Shown here: positions 11,816 to 23,373 of the stretch, piece after piece
Position numbering within the stretch: position 1 is the stretch's first letter
How the letters are laid out: each line of letters opens with the position of its first letter
Assembly (NCBI GenBank): GCA_028571685.1
Contig: CM053143.1
Coordinates: 54,119,208-54,183,207 of the forward strand
Length of the DNA stretch: 64,000 nucleotides
DNA from: Heterohyrax brucei
Taxonomy: Eukaryota; Chordata; Mammalia; Hyracoidea; Procaviidae
Direction of reading: 5' to 3'
Made by a program: the position numbers and the translations under genes
The notes under the pieces: model-generated
What the model saw: the letters and a program-made list of their open reading frames with translations, nothing else
Database searches by the model: none
Told to the model about the DNA's origin: nothing

Positions 11816-12379
11816 TGTCTTAGTCATCTAGTATTGTTACAACAGAAAATAGCACGAGTGGGTGGCTTTAAGAAAGAGAGATTTATTTCCTCACAGTACA
11901 GTAGGCTAAAAGTCCAAATTCAGGGCATCACTCCAGGGCAGATCTCTCTCCGTTAGCTCTAGAAGAAGTTCCTTGTCATTAATCTTCCCTTGGTCGAGGA
12001 GTTTCTCAGGTATAGGGACTCTTTGTCCAAAGGATGTGTTCAGCTTCTGAAACTGCTTTCTTGGATGTATGAGGTCACCAGCTCCCTGCTCACTTCCCCT
12101 TGCTTTTTATCACCTGAGAGATAAAAGGGGTACAGTTCACAGTCCAGGGAAACTCGTTTTACATCTGATTAGGGATGTGACTTTAGTAAAACTGTTACAG
12201 TCCCATCATGATCTTCTTTAACATAATGTAATCTTGCCTCTTGAACTACAAGAAATTAGAATTTACAACATATATGAAAATTACAGTTACAAAATAGAGG
12301 ACAATAACAATACTGGAAATCATGTCACAAGAAAATTAATACACATATTTTTTGAGGTTCCATAATTCAATCCATGATG
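11816..12379 (-). mobile_element. Solo LTR, afrotherian MaLR-like family (minus)
   Basis: Antisense LTR beginning 'tgtcttagtcatctagtatt' and 'ggtggctttaagaaagagag', followed by 'tttatttcctcacagt' (antisense of the poly(A) region) and closing with 'attcaatccatgatg' (antisense of the TGTCATGGATTGAAT start). Same family as 28707-29256 and the provirus LTRs at 46583 and 48065. No matching 5 bp duplication found. Confidence 0.85.
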
Positions 12380-13097
12380 TTGCCCTTCATCCACACTGAA
12401 CTTAGGTCGAATATAGGAAACCCAAAGCTACAGTATAAAACCTGATGAAATTAACTGAGCTGCATGACAAAGGGAGACAAGAAACCAAATGTAGAAATCT
12501 GGACACAGAAAAAACCCAAAAGGGCCAAAAACAATTCCCAAAGAAGGACTGTGAAATTTAGAATCTCAGCACCAGAATAGGTCTTGCAAGTACAGCCTGT
12601 GAGACCAAGAGGGGAAAAGCCTGGGAAGTACGTACAATACATAGTGTGTATAATACATATTGTTTGGATCAGAGCTTGTGTCCCAGCCATGATGATAAAT
12701 GGGGATGCTCATATAACTGGACAGGACTAAGCAGAAGGCACATTGGGGAGTTAATGAGTATTTCAAATGAAATAATCGGACTTAATGTTTTAGAATTATC
12801 ATGACAATTATAAGGCAAAAAATGTGATGGAAGCAAAGAATAACCAAGGGAAACAAAGCAGTTCAGGAGCTACAGCCACTGTCTTTGTAAATGTTTTTTC
12901 TAATTCCTCCAATGGATTCAATTTTCACTCCTAAAAAGAATGAGAATATCTTGCTTGTTTTATCACAGTATTCATAACCTTGTGCTCCAAGAGTGGGAAT
13001 TATGTCTTCTTCATGTTTTTACTTTCATTTATTCAATATTTACATGTCTATTATGTTTCAGTTCCCACTGTAGGTAGTAGTGTTTGTTATTCAGCAA
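12380..13097. other. No recognisable feature
   Basis: No repeat family or gene recognised. The frames present are short and unlike known proteins. Confidence 0.45.
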
Positions 13098-13513
13098 TGT
13101 ACAGTGGATTTTTGACTCATAGTGACCCATGTGGCATAATAGATTTTTCCCCATTAGGGTATTCTAGGCTATAAATCCTTACTGCAGAAGCCCTGGTGGT
13201 GTGCTGGGTAAGTGTTCAACTACTAATTAAAGGGTCAAAAGGTTAGTGGTTTGAATCCATCTGTCATTCCAACAGGAAAAAAGACCTGGAGATCTGTTTC
13301 CATAAAAATTACAGTCTCAGAAACCTATGAGGCAGTTCTACTCTGTCACTGTGTTCAGAATATATGGCAGTTATGAGTCTGAATTGATGACATCACAACA
13401 GCAAAAACAACAGTCTCTAAGAGAGCAGATTTCCTGGTCTTTCCATCTCAGAGCAGATGGCTGTGTTCAAAATTCCAATTTTTCAGTTAGCAGCTGAAGG
13501 TTTACCCCTTGTA
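13098..13513 (-). mobile_element. AfroSINE (long variant), split by another AfroSINE
   Basis: Antisense SINE halves at 13098-13184 ('tttgactcatagtgaccca', 'tattctaggctataaatcct') and 13413-13513 ('agcagatttcctggtctttc', 'cagttagcagctgaaggttt') are colinear with the copy at 14849-15037. They are interrupted exactly by the plus-strand copy at 13185-13412. Confidence 0.75.
13185..13412 (+). mobile_element. AfroSINE (long variant) nested inside an AfroSINE
   Basis: Complete sense copy: head 'agaagccctggtggtgtgct', internal 'gacctggagatctgtttcca', 'gaggcagttctactctgtca', and the tail ending in 'cacaacagcaaaaacaaca'. It is inserted into the opposite-strand copy around it. Confidence 0.85.
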
Positions 13514-13779
13514 CCGAAAGTCCTTCTTGTAGTATACATTAAGGAATTAAAAATAACAAGAGAAGAGAGTCTCTCATCTAACTATATTTGCATTGTAGTC
13601 AGAAAGATTTAATACACACAAATCAGCATGCATTATATCAGATTCTAATGTCATGTACAGAAATGCCAAGTGGAACCGAATTACTAAAATAAAGAATGCA
13701 AGGGAGCTTCTATTTTATAAGGGATAGCATCACTGACAATCTCATATCTGAATGTGAGACATTTGGTTATATGGAGAAA

Positions 13780-14400
13780 GCAAAATTCATGCTGAACAAA
13801 CAAGTTCCAGGTATAATAGTTTCAAAGAACAATATATAAGCCAGTGTGATTAGCCCATAACTGATGAGAGGAGAATAGTAAGTAATGATGCTGGAGAAGT
13901 AGTTACTAATATTGCTAATAAGTTTGGAAACAATGGGATGATCATTACCTAAAGAGTGGCGTGATTAGACTTAGGATTTATATGATTACTCCGACCATTG
14001 TGTAGAAAACAGTCAGCTACGGAAGTAAGAATAAAGCAAGCAGGTCAGTCCATAAATCCAAAAGCCACAGCCAGCAAGTTGATTCTGACTCTAGTGACTC
14101 TACATGTCAGAGTAGAATTGCCCCATAGTTTCCAAGAAGTGCTTGGCAGAACTGAACTTCCAAGTTTCCGCACCTAGCCAGGGGTTTGGATAGTGTAACT
14201 AACAGGTTGAAAGATGATTGGATTCTGAATATATTTTTTAAAATATAGGTAAGAGATTTGTGGACACATTAGATACAGACTGAGAAGAAAAGAAAGGAGT
14301 CAAGAATAACTCCAAAATGTTGTGCCTTGATAGCTAAAACAATGGGATCTATATATATTAAAAGGAAAGATTTTAAAAGGAACAGTAATAAAATTAGAAA
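13780..14400 (-). mobile_element. Ancient L2 LINE fragment, 3' region
   Basis: Blocks 'gtggcgtgattagacttagg', 'tatgattactccgacca' and '(c)aagaataactccaaaatgt' follow the antisense order of the L2 3' region. It is split by an AfroSINE at 14060-14188. Divergence is consistent with a pre-eutherian element. Confidence 0.6.
14060..14188 (-). mobile_element. AfroSINE, inserted in L2
   Basis: Antisense: 'aagttgattctgactctagt', 'gtcagagtagaattgcccca' and 'gtttccaagaagtgcttgg'. The head is degraded. Confidence 0.8.
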
Positions 14401-14848
14401 CTCTGTTTTGGTCATATTTATTTTGTGATGCTTATTAAACATCCATAACATTTAACCTTGAACCATTACTGTTCATAAGAAAAAGTGTAATTTCTCATTT
14501 GGAAGTTTTTGCTTAATGTGTTCAATCTTTTCTCTACCCCTTTAACTATTTGAAATGCAGTTATGACTATTTAATGTATTTGCCTAATCCATCAACTGTG
14601 CTATTTTTGATTGATTGGTTTTTCTTCTCATTCTGTTTCATTTTCTGCTTCTTTGTATGCCTGGTCATGTTTAACTGAATGACTGGCATTGTCAATTTTA
14701 CATTATTGGATGCTGGATATTTTTATATCTCCACAAATATTGAGCTTTTTATTGGGATAAAATTTAGTTATATGGAAGCAGTTTGATCTTGTTCAGTCTT
14801 GCTTTTAGGTTTTGTTAGGCAGTAGTATAACAATATTTAAAAAAATTC

Positions 14849-15037
14849 ATTGCTGTTCAGTCAATTCCTACTCACAGTAACCTTACAAGACAAAGTAAAA
14901 CTACTCCATATGTTTTCCAAGGATGTACATCTTTATGGAAGCACAGACTGCCACATCTTTCACCTGTGGAAAAAAGATCAATGGGTTTGAACTATTGATC
15001 TTTTGATTAGCAGCTGAGCTGTACCACAGGGACTCCT
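14849..15037 (-). mobile_element. AfroSINE (long variant)
   Basis: Antisense copy with the extra internal segment 'tttatggaagcacagactgc' and the head 'gattagcagctgagctgtac'. Inserted in old L1M. Confidence 0.85.
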
Positions 15038-15073
15038 GAAACAATGCTTAGTGTAGGGAAGATTTCAAGTCCT

Positions 15074-15162
15074 CCAGATGCTCCTTGGAAACTCTATGTG
15101 GCAATTCTACTCTGACCCCTAGGATCGCTATGAGTCAGACCTGACTTGATGGCAGTGGGTAT
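15074..15162 (+). mobile_element. AfroSINE, 5'-truncated
   Basis: 3' half only: 'gatgctccttggaaactcta' and 'ctatgagtcagacctgactt', ending 'ggcagtgggt'. Confidence 0.85.
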
Positions 15163-15314
15163 TTCTGTGGCAATACCCTCTCAAAGCACTGCCTGATCCC
15201 TCGTTGACCATTCTGTCTGTTGAGAACAGGCACTCATTTCATTAGCTTACACACATGTGTAAATCAGACTCAACTAAATAGTAAATGGGAAGGTCCATAA
15301 AAACCAAAATATCA

Positions 15315-15460
15315 AACCCACTGCTGTCTAATTGATTCTCATTCATAGCAACCTGATAGGATAGAGTATAAATGCCCCCGTAAGGTTTCCAAGGAGCACC
15401 TGCTGAATTCAAACTGTTGAGATTTTTATTAGGAGCTGTTGCTCTTAACCACTATACCAT
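15315..15460 (-). mobile_element. AfroSINE
   Basis: Antisense full-length copy: 'attctcattcatagcaacct', 'gtttccaaggagcacctgct' and the head 'gctcttaaccactataccat'. Confidence 0.88.
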
Positions 15461-15671
15461 AATAGATTTCTATAGATCTCCAGAATTCTGTCTTTGCTTA
15501 GCTCTCTCCTCTTAGTAGTTCTTTCTGTGAACTGAAGCTATTTTGGCCTCTCAGACTTGCAGTTACATTTTTCTCCACTTAGCAAGACTACGAAAAATTT
15601 ATTTTATCACTTCATTGTTTTGTAGCCTGAAAACTTTCTTTTGGTAGTAGGTAGAACAAACAGTGCTCATC

Positions 15672-15715
15672 TTGGTGTTTTTTGTTTTTGTTTTTGTTTT
15701 TTTGTTTGTTTCTTT
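15672..15715 (+). repeat. (GTTTTT)n simple repeat
   Basis: A short T-rich tandem run, 'gtttttgtttttgtttttt' and flanks, inside the L1M region. Confidence 0.8.
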
Positions 15716-16260
15716 TCCCATTGCAGCGGAATCTTTGTTGTCTGTCCTGATACACAATATTTTGAGTCATCATTTATACTTCTTTGTCAACATCATTGAG
15801 AAAAAAAAATGCATGAATAAATAAAAGCACATTTTTTATGTACAGTTTGATGAGTTTTGTCAAATTTATAAGCAGATATAATCGCCACTAAAATCAATGT
15901 GTAGACTACTTACATCACTCACAAATTTCTCTCATTCCACAGAAATTAATCAACCTTTAACTCAAAGAATGTAGCCATTGATCTGTATCCTGATTAGATT
16001 TTATAACATAGATTTTTACATAAATGGAACCATATAGTAAGTGCATTGTTTTACCTCTCTGTGTATATTGCTTTTCTCACTCAGCATAATGGTATTAATT
16101 TGAATGTATGTCATTGTATGTACTAATTCATTCCTTTTTAATGCTGAGTATTACCACATTCAGTAGCCATAATACAAGTGTTGATAAATATTTGATTATT
16201 TTCTGTTTGGGACATAAAACTGTCATAAGTACTTGGAAACAAATCTTTGTACGATTATTC

Positions 16261-16942
16261 ACTGATTTTTATGCCTTCCAGCTATATCACTTTTTTCAAG
16301 ACCAGCACTGCTCTGGTTTCAGTATGATTTTAACTGCTTTCTAACTCCTTCAATGCACACCCCCTTCTTAGTCCACATTTTGCAATTTTTATCTCTGGTA
16401 GGGTTTCTGTGACCACTTCATTCAGATATCATTAAGTGAATGTTATAATTCTTTCATGTAATTTAGAACAAATTTAGTTGTAACATCAGTTATAACTCCG
16501 TTTACTTATTTTAGGCACTAGGGGGAAGGCTTCTTTTGTTTCTGAATGATTAATCAAAATATAGAATACAAACCAGCAAGATTGCCAATCAAAGATTGTT
16601 CTACAAACGTTCCTTTTTCTTTTATTTTTCTGTTCGGATAATGATTCCTTAGATTTTGGTGAAATTTATGAAGGAGTCGTAAGTCACACCCTGTTGCTTA
16701 CATTTGCTTTCCCACTAATAAATGTAATTACATAGTAAAGTGAAAGTGTTTTCTAAAGATCTGTCCTGACATATGGTCTTCTAGTCCCTTGTGCTTTTTA
16801 TTCCATTTAAAAATATTCTTTATACACTTCTTTAAAATGCACCCATTTCTCCAAATAAAATGCATAACCGTCCAGAAAGGTACAACTATTTCATCAACAG
16901 TATACAACTCATTGTCTAGCAAAAAGGCTAGTACGTATGTTG
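16261..16942. other. No recognisable feature
   Basis: AT-rich. I see no repeat family or coding signal. Confidence 0.45.
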
Positions 16943-17295
16943 TTGTGATTGTTGTTAGTTGCCACTGAGTCAGTTTCAACTCGAAGCAACACTGTGTACA
17001 ACAGAACAAAACAGCGCCTGCTCCTGCACCATCCTCACGATCATTGCTATGCTTGAGTTCCTCATTGCTGAAGCTGTCGTTGCAGCCGTTATGTCAATCC
17101 ATCTCCCTGTAAGTTTTCTTTTCTTTCTTTGACTCTTTATTTTACCAAGAATGATATCTTTCTCCAGGGACTGGTCTCTCCCGATAACATGTGGAAATTA
17201 ACTGAGATGAAGTCTTGCCATTCTCACTTCTAAGGAGCATTCCGGCTGTATTTCTTCCAAGACAGATTTGTTTGTTCTTTTGGTAGTCTGTGGAA
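16943..17295 (-). mobile_element. RTE-clade LINE 3' end
   Basis: Antisense RTE 3' end: it begins 'ttgttgtgattgttgttag' (reverse complement of the element's A/C-rich tail), then 'gtgtacaacagaacaaaaca' and 'ttctaaggagcattccggc', and stops at about 17295. It includes the extreme C-terminal coding part and the short 3'UTR. The first 60 bases resemble the AfroSINE 3' tail. Confidence 0.8.
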
Positions 17296-17858
17296 TGTAA
17301 AGTAGTCTTTGTTATAGAGAAACTTAATATAAAATTAGTGAATATCTAAATAAAAGGAATAGGAAATAATCTGTATGTATTTTTGAGTACAGAAGAAACA
17401 ATGTATTTTAAGTGCCATAGAATGTTGCCTTGGTAATACCCATGGCTTTTTAAAACAAAGATTTTTTTATTAATTTATGTACTGTCTTAAACATTGTATT
17501 TCATTAGTTAACACTGTATTCCAACTCTCTCTTACCTTCTCAGGGTTCCACACTGTAAACTTCTTCCCTTAATGGACTTTTACACGTCAAATCATCATTA
17601 AGGCTCAGTGGATTACATTCTGGTGTTGATTGAAAACCAGTGGTGTACATCACAAAAAAGGAAATTTTCAAAAGGAAAATAATAAAAATTATGGAAAGAT
17701 TTGGTGTCAAATAATAACAGTTGCTCTGTGACACTGGCTTCTTCTATTATTTCCTGGCATGATCACTACATTTTTTTAAGGGCAGCGTAACTATGACTGT
17801 CTAATGATATTTAGAAATGGTTGGTGACTGTAGTTGAGTCTTACACTTTAATTCACAG

Positions 17859-17970
17859 AACTGAAAAAGAATTTTTTTTTGCAAGTCTTATTATTGAGTT
17901 TGGAAGAGAAGATTGGAAAGTAAGGAGGAAGTTCTGGAAAGAAGGACTGCAGCTGTCCCCTAAGTTTCAG
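17859..17970 (+). other. Exon-like 112 bp segment (speculative)
   Basis: The segment is preceded by 'ttacactttaattcacag' (acceptor-like) and followed by CAG|GTAGGAAG (good donor match). One plus frame is open across it (37 codons, rich in Trp, Lys, Arg and Glu, for example REDWKVRRKFWKEG). It lies in a repeat-poor island 300 bp before the 18269-18604 frame, but no obvious acceptor joins the two in frame. I do not recognise the product. Chance in AT-rich DNA is a serious alternative. Confidence 0.2.
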
Positions 17971-18268
17971 GTAGGAAGTGTTTACAAATAAGTTATCATG
18001 TACTTTAAGGAAACTTAAAATGAGTTGTTTAAGATACAATTTTTCTTTTTTTTACAAATATTAACTATGCTATTCCCATTATTTTTTTAAGTTATATGTT
18101 AATATTAATTGCATTTTGTGCCTATAAAAAAATCCCTGCAGGCAACTTGTTTAATCTTATTTATAATGAGAAATTAGATATATCACCTTGCTCATATCAT
18201 GAAAAAAACTATTAAATTTTCCTAGTCTTCCTTGTACCCAAATTAAAAGTTTAGAAACATAAAAGAGA

Positions 18269-18604
18269 ATGTGCAGTTACATTAACACAGCTGATTTATA
18301 TCTAACTTACATTAGACTGTTTAATGTTCTCTTTATGTCATGGACACTGTATGAAAAACTTGAAGGCTTTGATGTTCTAGTGCAATTTAAAGTGAAAGTA
18401 ATTCCCACTGTGACTAATTTTGAAAACAAAGCCAAAATAAAATGTTCATTTATTTTTCTGAAAAGTCACTTTGAAGATTCTCTCAAGGAAATTATGAGTG
18501 TTGTATATAATAACAAAAACTCTGCTAACTATGAGAGGTGCAAACATTTACTTTCAATTGAGGATGGCTTTAAAAAATTGCCACCAGTTCAGGCCATGGT
18601 ATAA
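18269..18604 (+). CDS. Unrecognised 111-codon open frame in a repeat-poor island
   Basis: The frame runs from ATG at 18269 to TAA at 18602-18604. The first 27 residues are hydrophobic. The remainder alternates beta-like (DVLVQFKVKVIPTV) and charged helical-looking stretches, a composition more protein-like than most frames here. I do not recognise the family and it does not match L1, RTE, ERV or mariner products. A possible acceptor (TTAG at 18312-18315) and a weak donor (ATG|GTATAA at 18598/18599) would make it an internal exon. It could also be an exon remnant, part of an old processed pseudogene, or chance. L1 sequence begins about 200 bp downstream. Confidence 0.25.
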   Translation: MCSYINTADLYLTYIRLFNVLFMSWTLYEKLEGFDVLVQFKVKVIPTVTNFENKAKIKCSFIFLKSHFEDSLKEIMSVVYNNKNSANYERCKHLLSIEDGFKKLPPVQAMV

Positions 18605-18799
18605 AGCTGTTCTATCACAGTATACAAAGGAATGATTTTTCAAAGAATGCATTTATCTGTGTATTAGTTATAAATTTAAAACTGAGATTTTAATCAAAAG
18701 CAAAAAGCTGAAAAGAATAAAATAAAAATTGATAAATTACTGTAATTTACAGACAGGCAACTGTTTATTCAGTGACTTCTGAAACACTTCTAAAACACT

Positions 18800-20325
18800 G
18801 AAGATTGTGTGTACTGAAATTTGGAGGAAAATAAAATACTTTGGAGTCAATCTAACCAGAGATATAGAAGATCGATACAATGAAAACTACAAGAAACTAG
18901 TGGAAGAAATCAAAAGAGCTCTGCATAAAGTAGAAAAACATACTTTGCTCAAAGAGAGTAAGACTCAATACTGTGAAACTGTCAGTTTTACCCAGAGTGT
19001 TCCATGTACACAATGCAATCCCAATCCAAATTCCAACATTTTTTAGCAAGATGGAGAAACAAATCACAAGCTTCATGTGGAAAGTGAAGAGGCGCCAGGT
19101 ATGTAAAGCATTACTAAAGAAGGGAAACAAAGTGAAAGGCCTTAGACTACCTAAGTTTAGAACCAATTATACCAGCATGGTAGGCAAAATAGCTTGACAC
19201 TGACACAAGAAGAGATATATAGAAAAACGGAACAGAATTCAGGATCTAAATTCTTTCACCTATGAACAGTTGATATATATACATATGACAAAGGCTCAAA
19301 GTCCATTAAATGGGGGGAAAGACAGTTTCTTTAACAAATGATGCTTACATAACTGGATATCCATCTGCAAAAAAGTGAAACAAGATTCATACCACAATAT
19401 CCACAAAAACTCCTAAAAATCAAATACTGATGCTCCTCGTAAGACTTCGTCAAGAGTAAAATGACAGAATATTTGACTAAAACATATCTGATCAAAGTCT
19501 AACCTCTAAAATCTAAAAGCTACTAACAACAACAAAAAGAAAAATTACCAACTAAAAAAATGGGCTCAGGATATGAACAAGCACTTCACGGATGAAGATA
19601 TTCAGGCAGCTAACATACATATGAGGAAATGCTTCAAGATCATTAACCATAAAAAATGTAAATCAAATCTACCCTGAGATACTATGTCACCATGAGGCTA
19701 GCATGAATCCAAGAAACCATGAAACTATAAATGATGGAGCCAAGGAGAATGAAGAACATCAAAGACCAAAGAAAATATAAGCCCAATAGCCAAAAAGCCC
19801 TCAGAAACAAGATATTATCAACCTGAGACCAAAAGAACTAAATGGTTACTACCACGTCCACCTTGACGGGGAACACAATAAACAGATCCTGAGGGAGCAG
19901 GGCAAAAGTAACAAAAGTGGACTGCAGAATTTAAATTCTAGTAATAAGAACACACTTAATGGTCCGATTGAGAATAGAGATAAGACCCCTAGACTGTTAA
20001 TACAAAACTGAAAGTATTCCTGAAGCCAATTGTTTAGACAAAGATTAGACTGGACTGTAAAACATGCAGTGATACTCGTGAAGAGTGCTTCTTAGTTCCA
20101 GCAGATACTCGAGACAAGAGGGGTAGCTGTTATCTGGAGGTGGGATGAACAGACGGAAAGGGATAGTAGCTAGCAGAACAGATGTGAGAAACCCGGGGTG
20201 GAAAGGAGGAATGTGAGGTGACATTACAGGGAGTGCAGCTAGGTTCACATGACGATATGTTTATAAATTTTTCTATGAGAAGTTGAGCTGTAAATGTACA
20301 CCTAAAGTACAATAAATAAATTTAA
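18800..20325 (+). mobile_element. L1 3' fragment (ORF2 C-terminus and 3'UTR)
   Basis: Starts in ORF2 after the RT domain ('tttggagtcaatctaaccag'), continues through the 'catgtggaaagtgaagaggc' and 'cttagactacctaagttta' blocks, then a shortened ORF2 tail and a 3'UTR ending 'cacctaaagtacaataaat'. Several internal deletions: ORF2 sequence is missing around 19430 and the 3'UTR joins at about 19720. Frames of up to 79-89 codons on both strands here are L1 remnants or their shadows. Confidence 0.8.
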
Positions 20326-20754
20326 AATGTATATATTGCCATGTAAGCATGTAATCCCTGTAAGCATATTAATAAGATATTATACATCATGCTTTTCTTA
20401 GTAAGTCCTAAAATCCTATTGCATATTTCATACATAAAACATATCTCAATATAAACTACTCACATTTCAAATTCTGGGTAGCTACACATGGCTAATGGCA
20501 ATCATACCAGACAACATACATCTAGAGCTTCAGATTCTTAAACATTTTTTTTCTTTCATATGACTAGATTTGTCTTTTCACCTTATATTCTATATCTATT
20601 CATTCATCTTTGATATTTTTTCTTTTTTGTCCTCACTCCTGTAGCTATAATTCCTGCTCCATTATTTCTCAGTCTTATTCCTTATTAGCTTCCCCATGGA
20701 TGTATTTAAACAAACAAACAAAAAAAAAAAAAATCTGCAATAAAGTGAATTCTC
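20326..20754. other. No recognisable feature
   Basis: AT-rich. An A-rich run (AAAC)n/(A)n at 20706-20733 precedes the next SINE. Confidence 0.5.
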
Positions 20755-20861
20755 GACAGGGTAGAACTGCTCCATGAGTTTCCAAGAAGCACTGGCGGAT
20801 TTGAACTGCTGACCTTTTGGTTAGCAAACGTAGCACTTACTCATTAGGCCATCAAGGTTTC
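20755..20861 (-). mobile_element. AfroSINE, lacking its 3' tail
   Basis: Antisense: 'gggtagaactgctccatgag', 'tttgaactgctgaccttttg' and the head 'gcacttactcattaggccat'. Confidence 0.85.
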
Positions 20862-21334
20862 TTCCTTTCTTCCCCATGGGTACACACTTTCATATATCAC
20901 CACATCCACTCTGCATTCTCCTGCCTGAATGAGATTGTTTATTTGTATCTTTGATAAGGCAACTCTCTAGTTTACAGGAGAGACTGTTAGTCTGTTCATC
21001 TCCCTTCGTAATATAAGGTAGTTCAAATGCATACGTATTTTTCAAAATGCTTACTAGGTTACTCACTATGCACCACTGGTTAAGTTACAAGAGTAGGTAT
21101 TATTTTTTGTCCAAAGCTGTAAACAGTGCTAACTGTTATTATAACGTGTGTAAATACCTTATTCTTACTCAGTGAGTATCAGCTTTTTGACAGCTGTAAC
21201 TAGCTCAAGCACTTAGTTCAGAGTTTGCAGATGGTGTTACATGTCTGGAAACAAATTTTAAAATGTACTAATACATTTCACTTACCAAAAATCATTTCAA
21301 TCAGTTCTTAACAAAAGAGTTGCTAAATGTATCC
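20862..21334. other. No recognisable feature
   Basis: No repeat family or gene recognised. Confidence 0.45.
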
Positions 21335-21480
21335 AAGAGTCCCTAGTGTGGTTAAAAGCCGTGGCTGTTGACCAAAGTTAGGAGTCTGAATCCACCAGAC
21401 ACTCCTTGGAGACTCTATGAAGCAGTTCTACTCTGTCCTATAGGGTCAATATGAGTTGGAATTGACTGGAAGGCAGTGGG
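21335..21480 (+). mobile_element. AfroSINE
   Basis: Sense copy with 'agagtccctagtgtggttaa', 'ccaccagacactccttggag' and 'tctactctgtcctatagggt', ending 'aaggcagtggg'. Confidence 0.88.
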
Positions 21481-21596
21481 GTGAACATATCTATGTAGTT
21501 CCTGAATGATTTGATGTTGTCATCAATGAAAATGAAACTTGTATGTTTCTCCTCTCCAAACGGGACACTATAGATGTTAACCAAGTCAAACCTATT

Positions 21597-21750
21597 GGGA
21601 ACCGCAGTGGTGTAGTGGACTAAGTGCTACGTCTGCTAACCAAGAGGTTGACAGTTCAAATCAGCCAGGATCTCCTTTGAAACTCAGTGGGGCAGTTGTA
21701 CTGTGATCTTTAGGACTGCTATGGGTCAGACCCAATTCGACAGCAGTGTT
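21597..21750 (+). mobile_element. AfroSINE, left arm of an inverted pair
   Basis: Full-length sense copy: 'gggaaccgcagtggtgtagt', 'gctacgtctgctaaccaaga' and 'gctatgggtcagacccaatt', followed by a run of T to 21762. Confidence 0.9.
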
Positions 21751-21762
21751 TTTTTTTTTTTT

Positions 21763-21910
21763 AACCCATGGTGTCCAGTTGATTTCAACTCATAGCAACC
21801 CTATAGGTCTGAGTAGAACTGTCCCATAGAGCTCCAAGGAGTACCTGGTAGATTTGAACTGATGACATTTTGGTCAGCATACGAAGAACTTAACCACAAC
21901 ACCATCAGGA
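21763..21910 (-). mobile_element. AfroSINE, right arm of an inverted pair
   Basis: Antisense copy starting immediately after the T run: 'gatttcaactcatagcaacc', 'gtagaactgtcccatagagc' and the head 'gaacttaaccacaacaccat'. With 21597-21750 it forms a tail-to-tail palindrome with a 12 bp spacer. Confidence 0.9.
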
Positions 21911-22984
21911 AAATTTGATTTACTCAGTCTGAACTTGATTAAATTAGTTAATTTCTGTTAGTTTCAATGTATGAAAGTATGAAGTTCAGACATACCAGGT
22001 AAGTTAGCTTTCGTTTTATATTAAAATACAGAAAGTGAGACTGCTAGGAAAAAGCAGTAGAATGATTATTTCTTAATACAAATCATTGCTTAGGTATTGC
22101 AAAATCTTCTGTGGTATATAGCTAACAATTTCTATTTCTCAATTTGTATTCAAAAAGGAGAATCTCTTCCTACAGAATATGTTTGTCTGTGATAAAGGGA
22201 TTTCCAAATCACTTTTATTGGGAAAAGTATGTACTCATTCTTTGGTCAAATTGAAAAAAAATGTATTTCACATATAACCTAAGGACTCAAAAGTAGGTTT
22301 TAAAAACACTGTTGAGTTTTCAGCTATGATCAAAGTTAAAATAAATGAATGCATCTCTGCAGACATTAAACTGTATTTTCAAACTGCATACAAAACGAGA
22401 CCAACCCTAGGGATTTTTTTTTCTTTCCAATAAGAAAGAGTCTAGCAGTAATAGGATAAAAATGGATATGAAATTTACATACACTTCCTGAGGCTTATAT
22501 TTGATAAACCTTTACAAAAATTTAATAAGATGAAATAAAATAACAAGATCAAAGCACATATACACACACAAAGGATTTCCTGCTATGAAGCCTGTAAATT
22601 GGCATGAGATATCTAATGAAAAGCCTTATTCCTTAGACTGTGCCTAGAGAAAATTTTTTTTGATTAATGCAGTTGAATAATCCTAACTTTTGTTTGCACT
22701 AGGCAAAGTACTTATTTTAAATCATCTGTTAAATAGCTCCTCAAAATATTCTGTTTTCTGAAGAATGTATTGAATTCATGATATAAATGTGGCACTGTGT
22801 GTTAGTAATCCCAGGAGTTATTTGTTTGTTATGATGATGGTTATCTTACCAATCCATCTCCTGAAGGTTACGCTTCTACAACACTGGTTTTCAAAGTTTT
22901 TTGAACACACCAAAGACATTCTTGTCTTAGGGGCCGTATATGTGTTATTTTTACTGTCTCTAATGGATTTAGCTTCTTTCCATT
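21911..22984. other. No recognisable feature
   Basis: AT-rich. A 75-codon frame at 22789-23016 is hydrophobic and runs into L2, so I do not treat it as a gene. Confidence 0.45.
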
Positions 22985-23312
22985 TCCCCTCATGGGTGGC
23001 TACTTCTTATTCTTAAGTTCCAGCTTAAATGACTTCCCTAGGAAATAATTTCCCAACTATCAAAACTAAATTCGGTCTTCTTTTACTATTTTATGTGTTA
23101 ATAGTCTGTTGTTTTTCTTTTTCATCTTCCTACATTTTGTAATTGATTTGTTTTTGTCTCTCCTCACTGACACTATAAGGTTGTGTGAGAAAAAGCAGAA
23201 TATCTGTTCACTAACCACTATCCATATACAGTTAATCTCACTGCATAGAATTGTGCCTGTCAGAGTTATTGGCCAGTCACTATTTTCTGTGTGATATGAA
23301 TGAATTAAGAAA
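22985..23312 (+). mobile_element. Ancient L2 LINE, 3' end
   Basis: Block order matches the L2 3' end: 'agttccagcttaaatgactt' (protein-coding tail equivalent of the conserved 'agctcaaatgtcacctcct'), 'ttttactattttatgtgtta', 'cactgacactataaggttgt' and a final 'gatatgaatgaattaag'. Confidence 0.65.
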
Positions 23313-23369
23313 TTACAACATTGTTATTTGATATAAATTACTTGTATTGTTTGCCACTGCTTAAGCACA

Positions 23370-23373
<4 letters not shown>

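Larger units (their letters stand above)
14510..16260 (-). mobile_element. Old L1M-type 3' region, split by three SINEs
   Basis: Antisense L1M 3' sequence is recognisable at 14660-14830 ('ggcattgtcaattttacatt', 'gctggatatttttatatc', 'ggaagcagtttgatcttgtt') and again at 15830-16260 ('gatgagttttgtcaaattta', 'cactcagcataatgg', 'tcattcctttttaatgctga'). The intervening part is cut by AfroSINEs. Old eutherian age inferred from divergence. Confidence 0.6.

Noticed and set aside
21335-21910. Three regularly spaced repeats as a CRISPR-like array
   Set aside because: They are dispersed AfroSINE copies in mixed orientation, about 150 bp each, in a mammalian genome.
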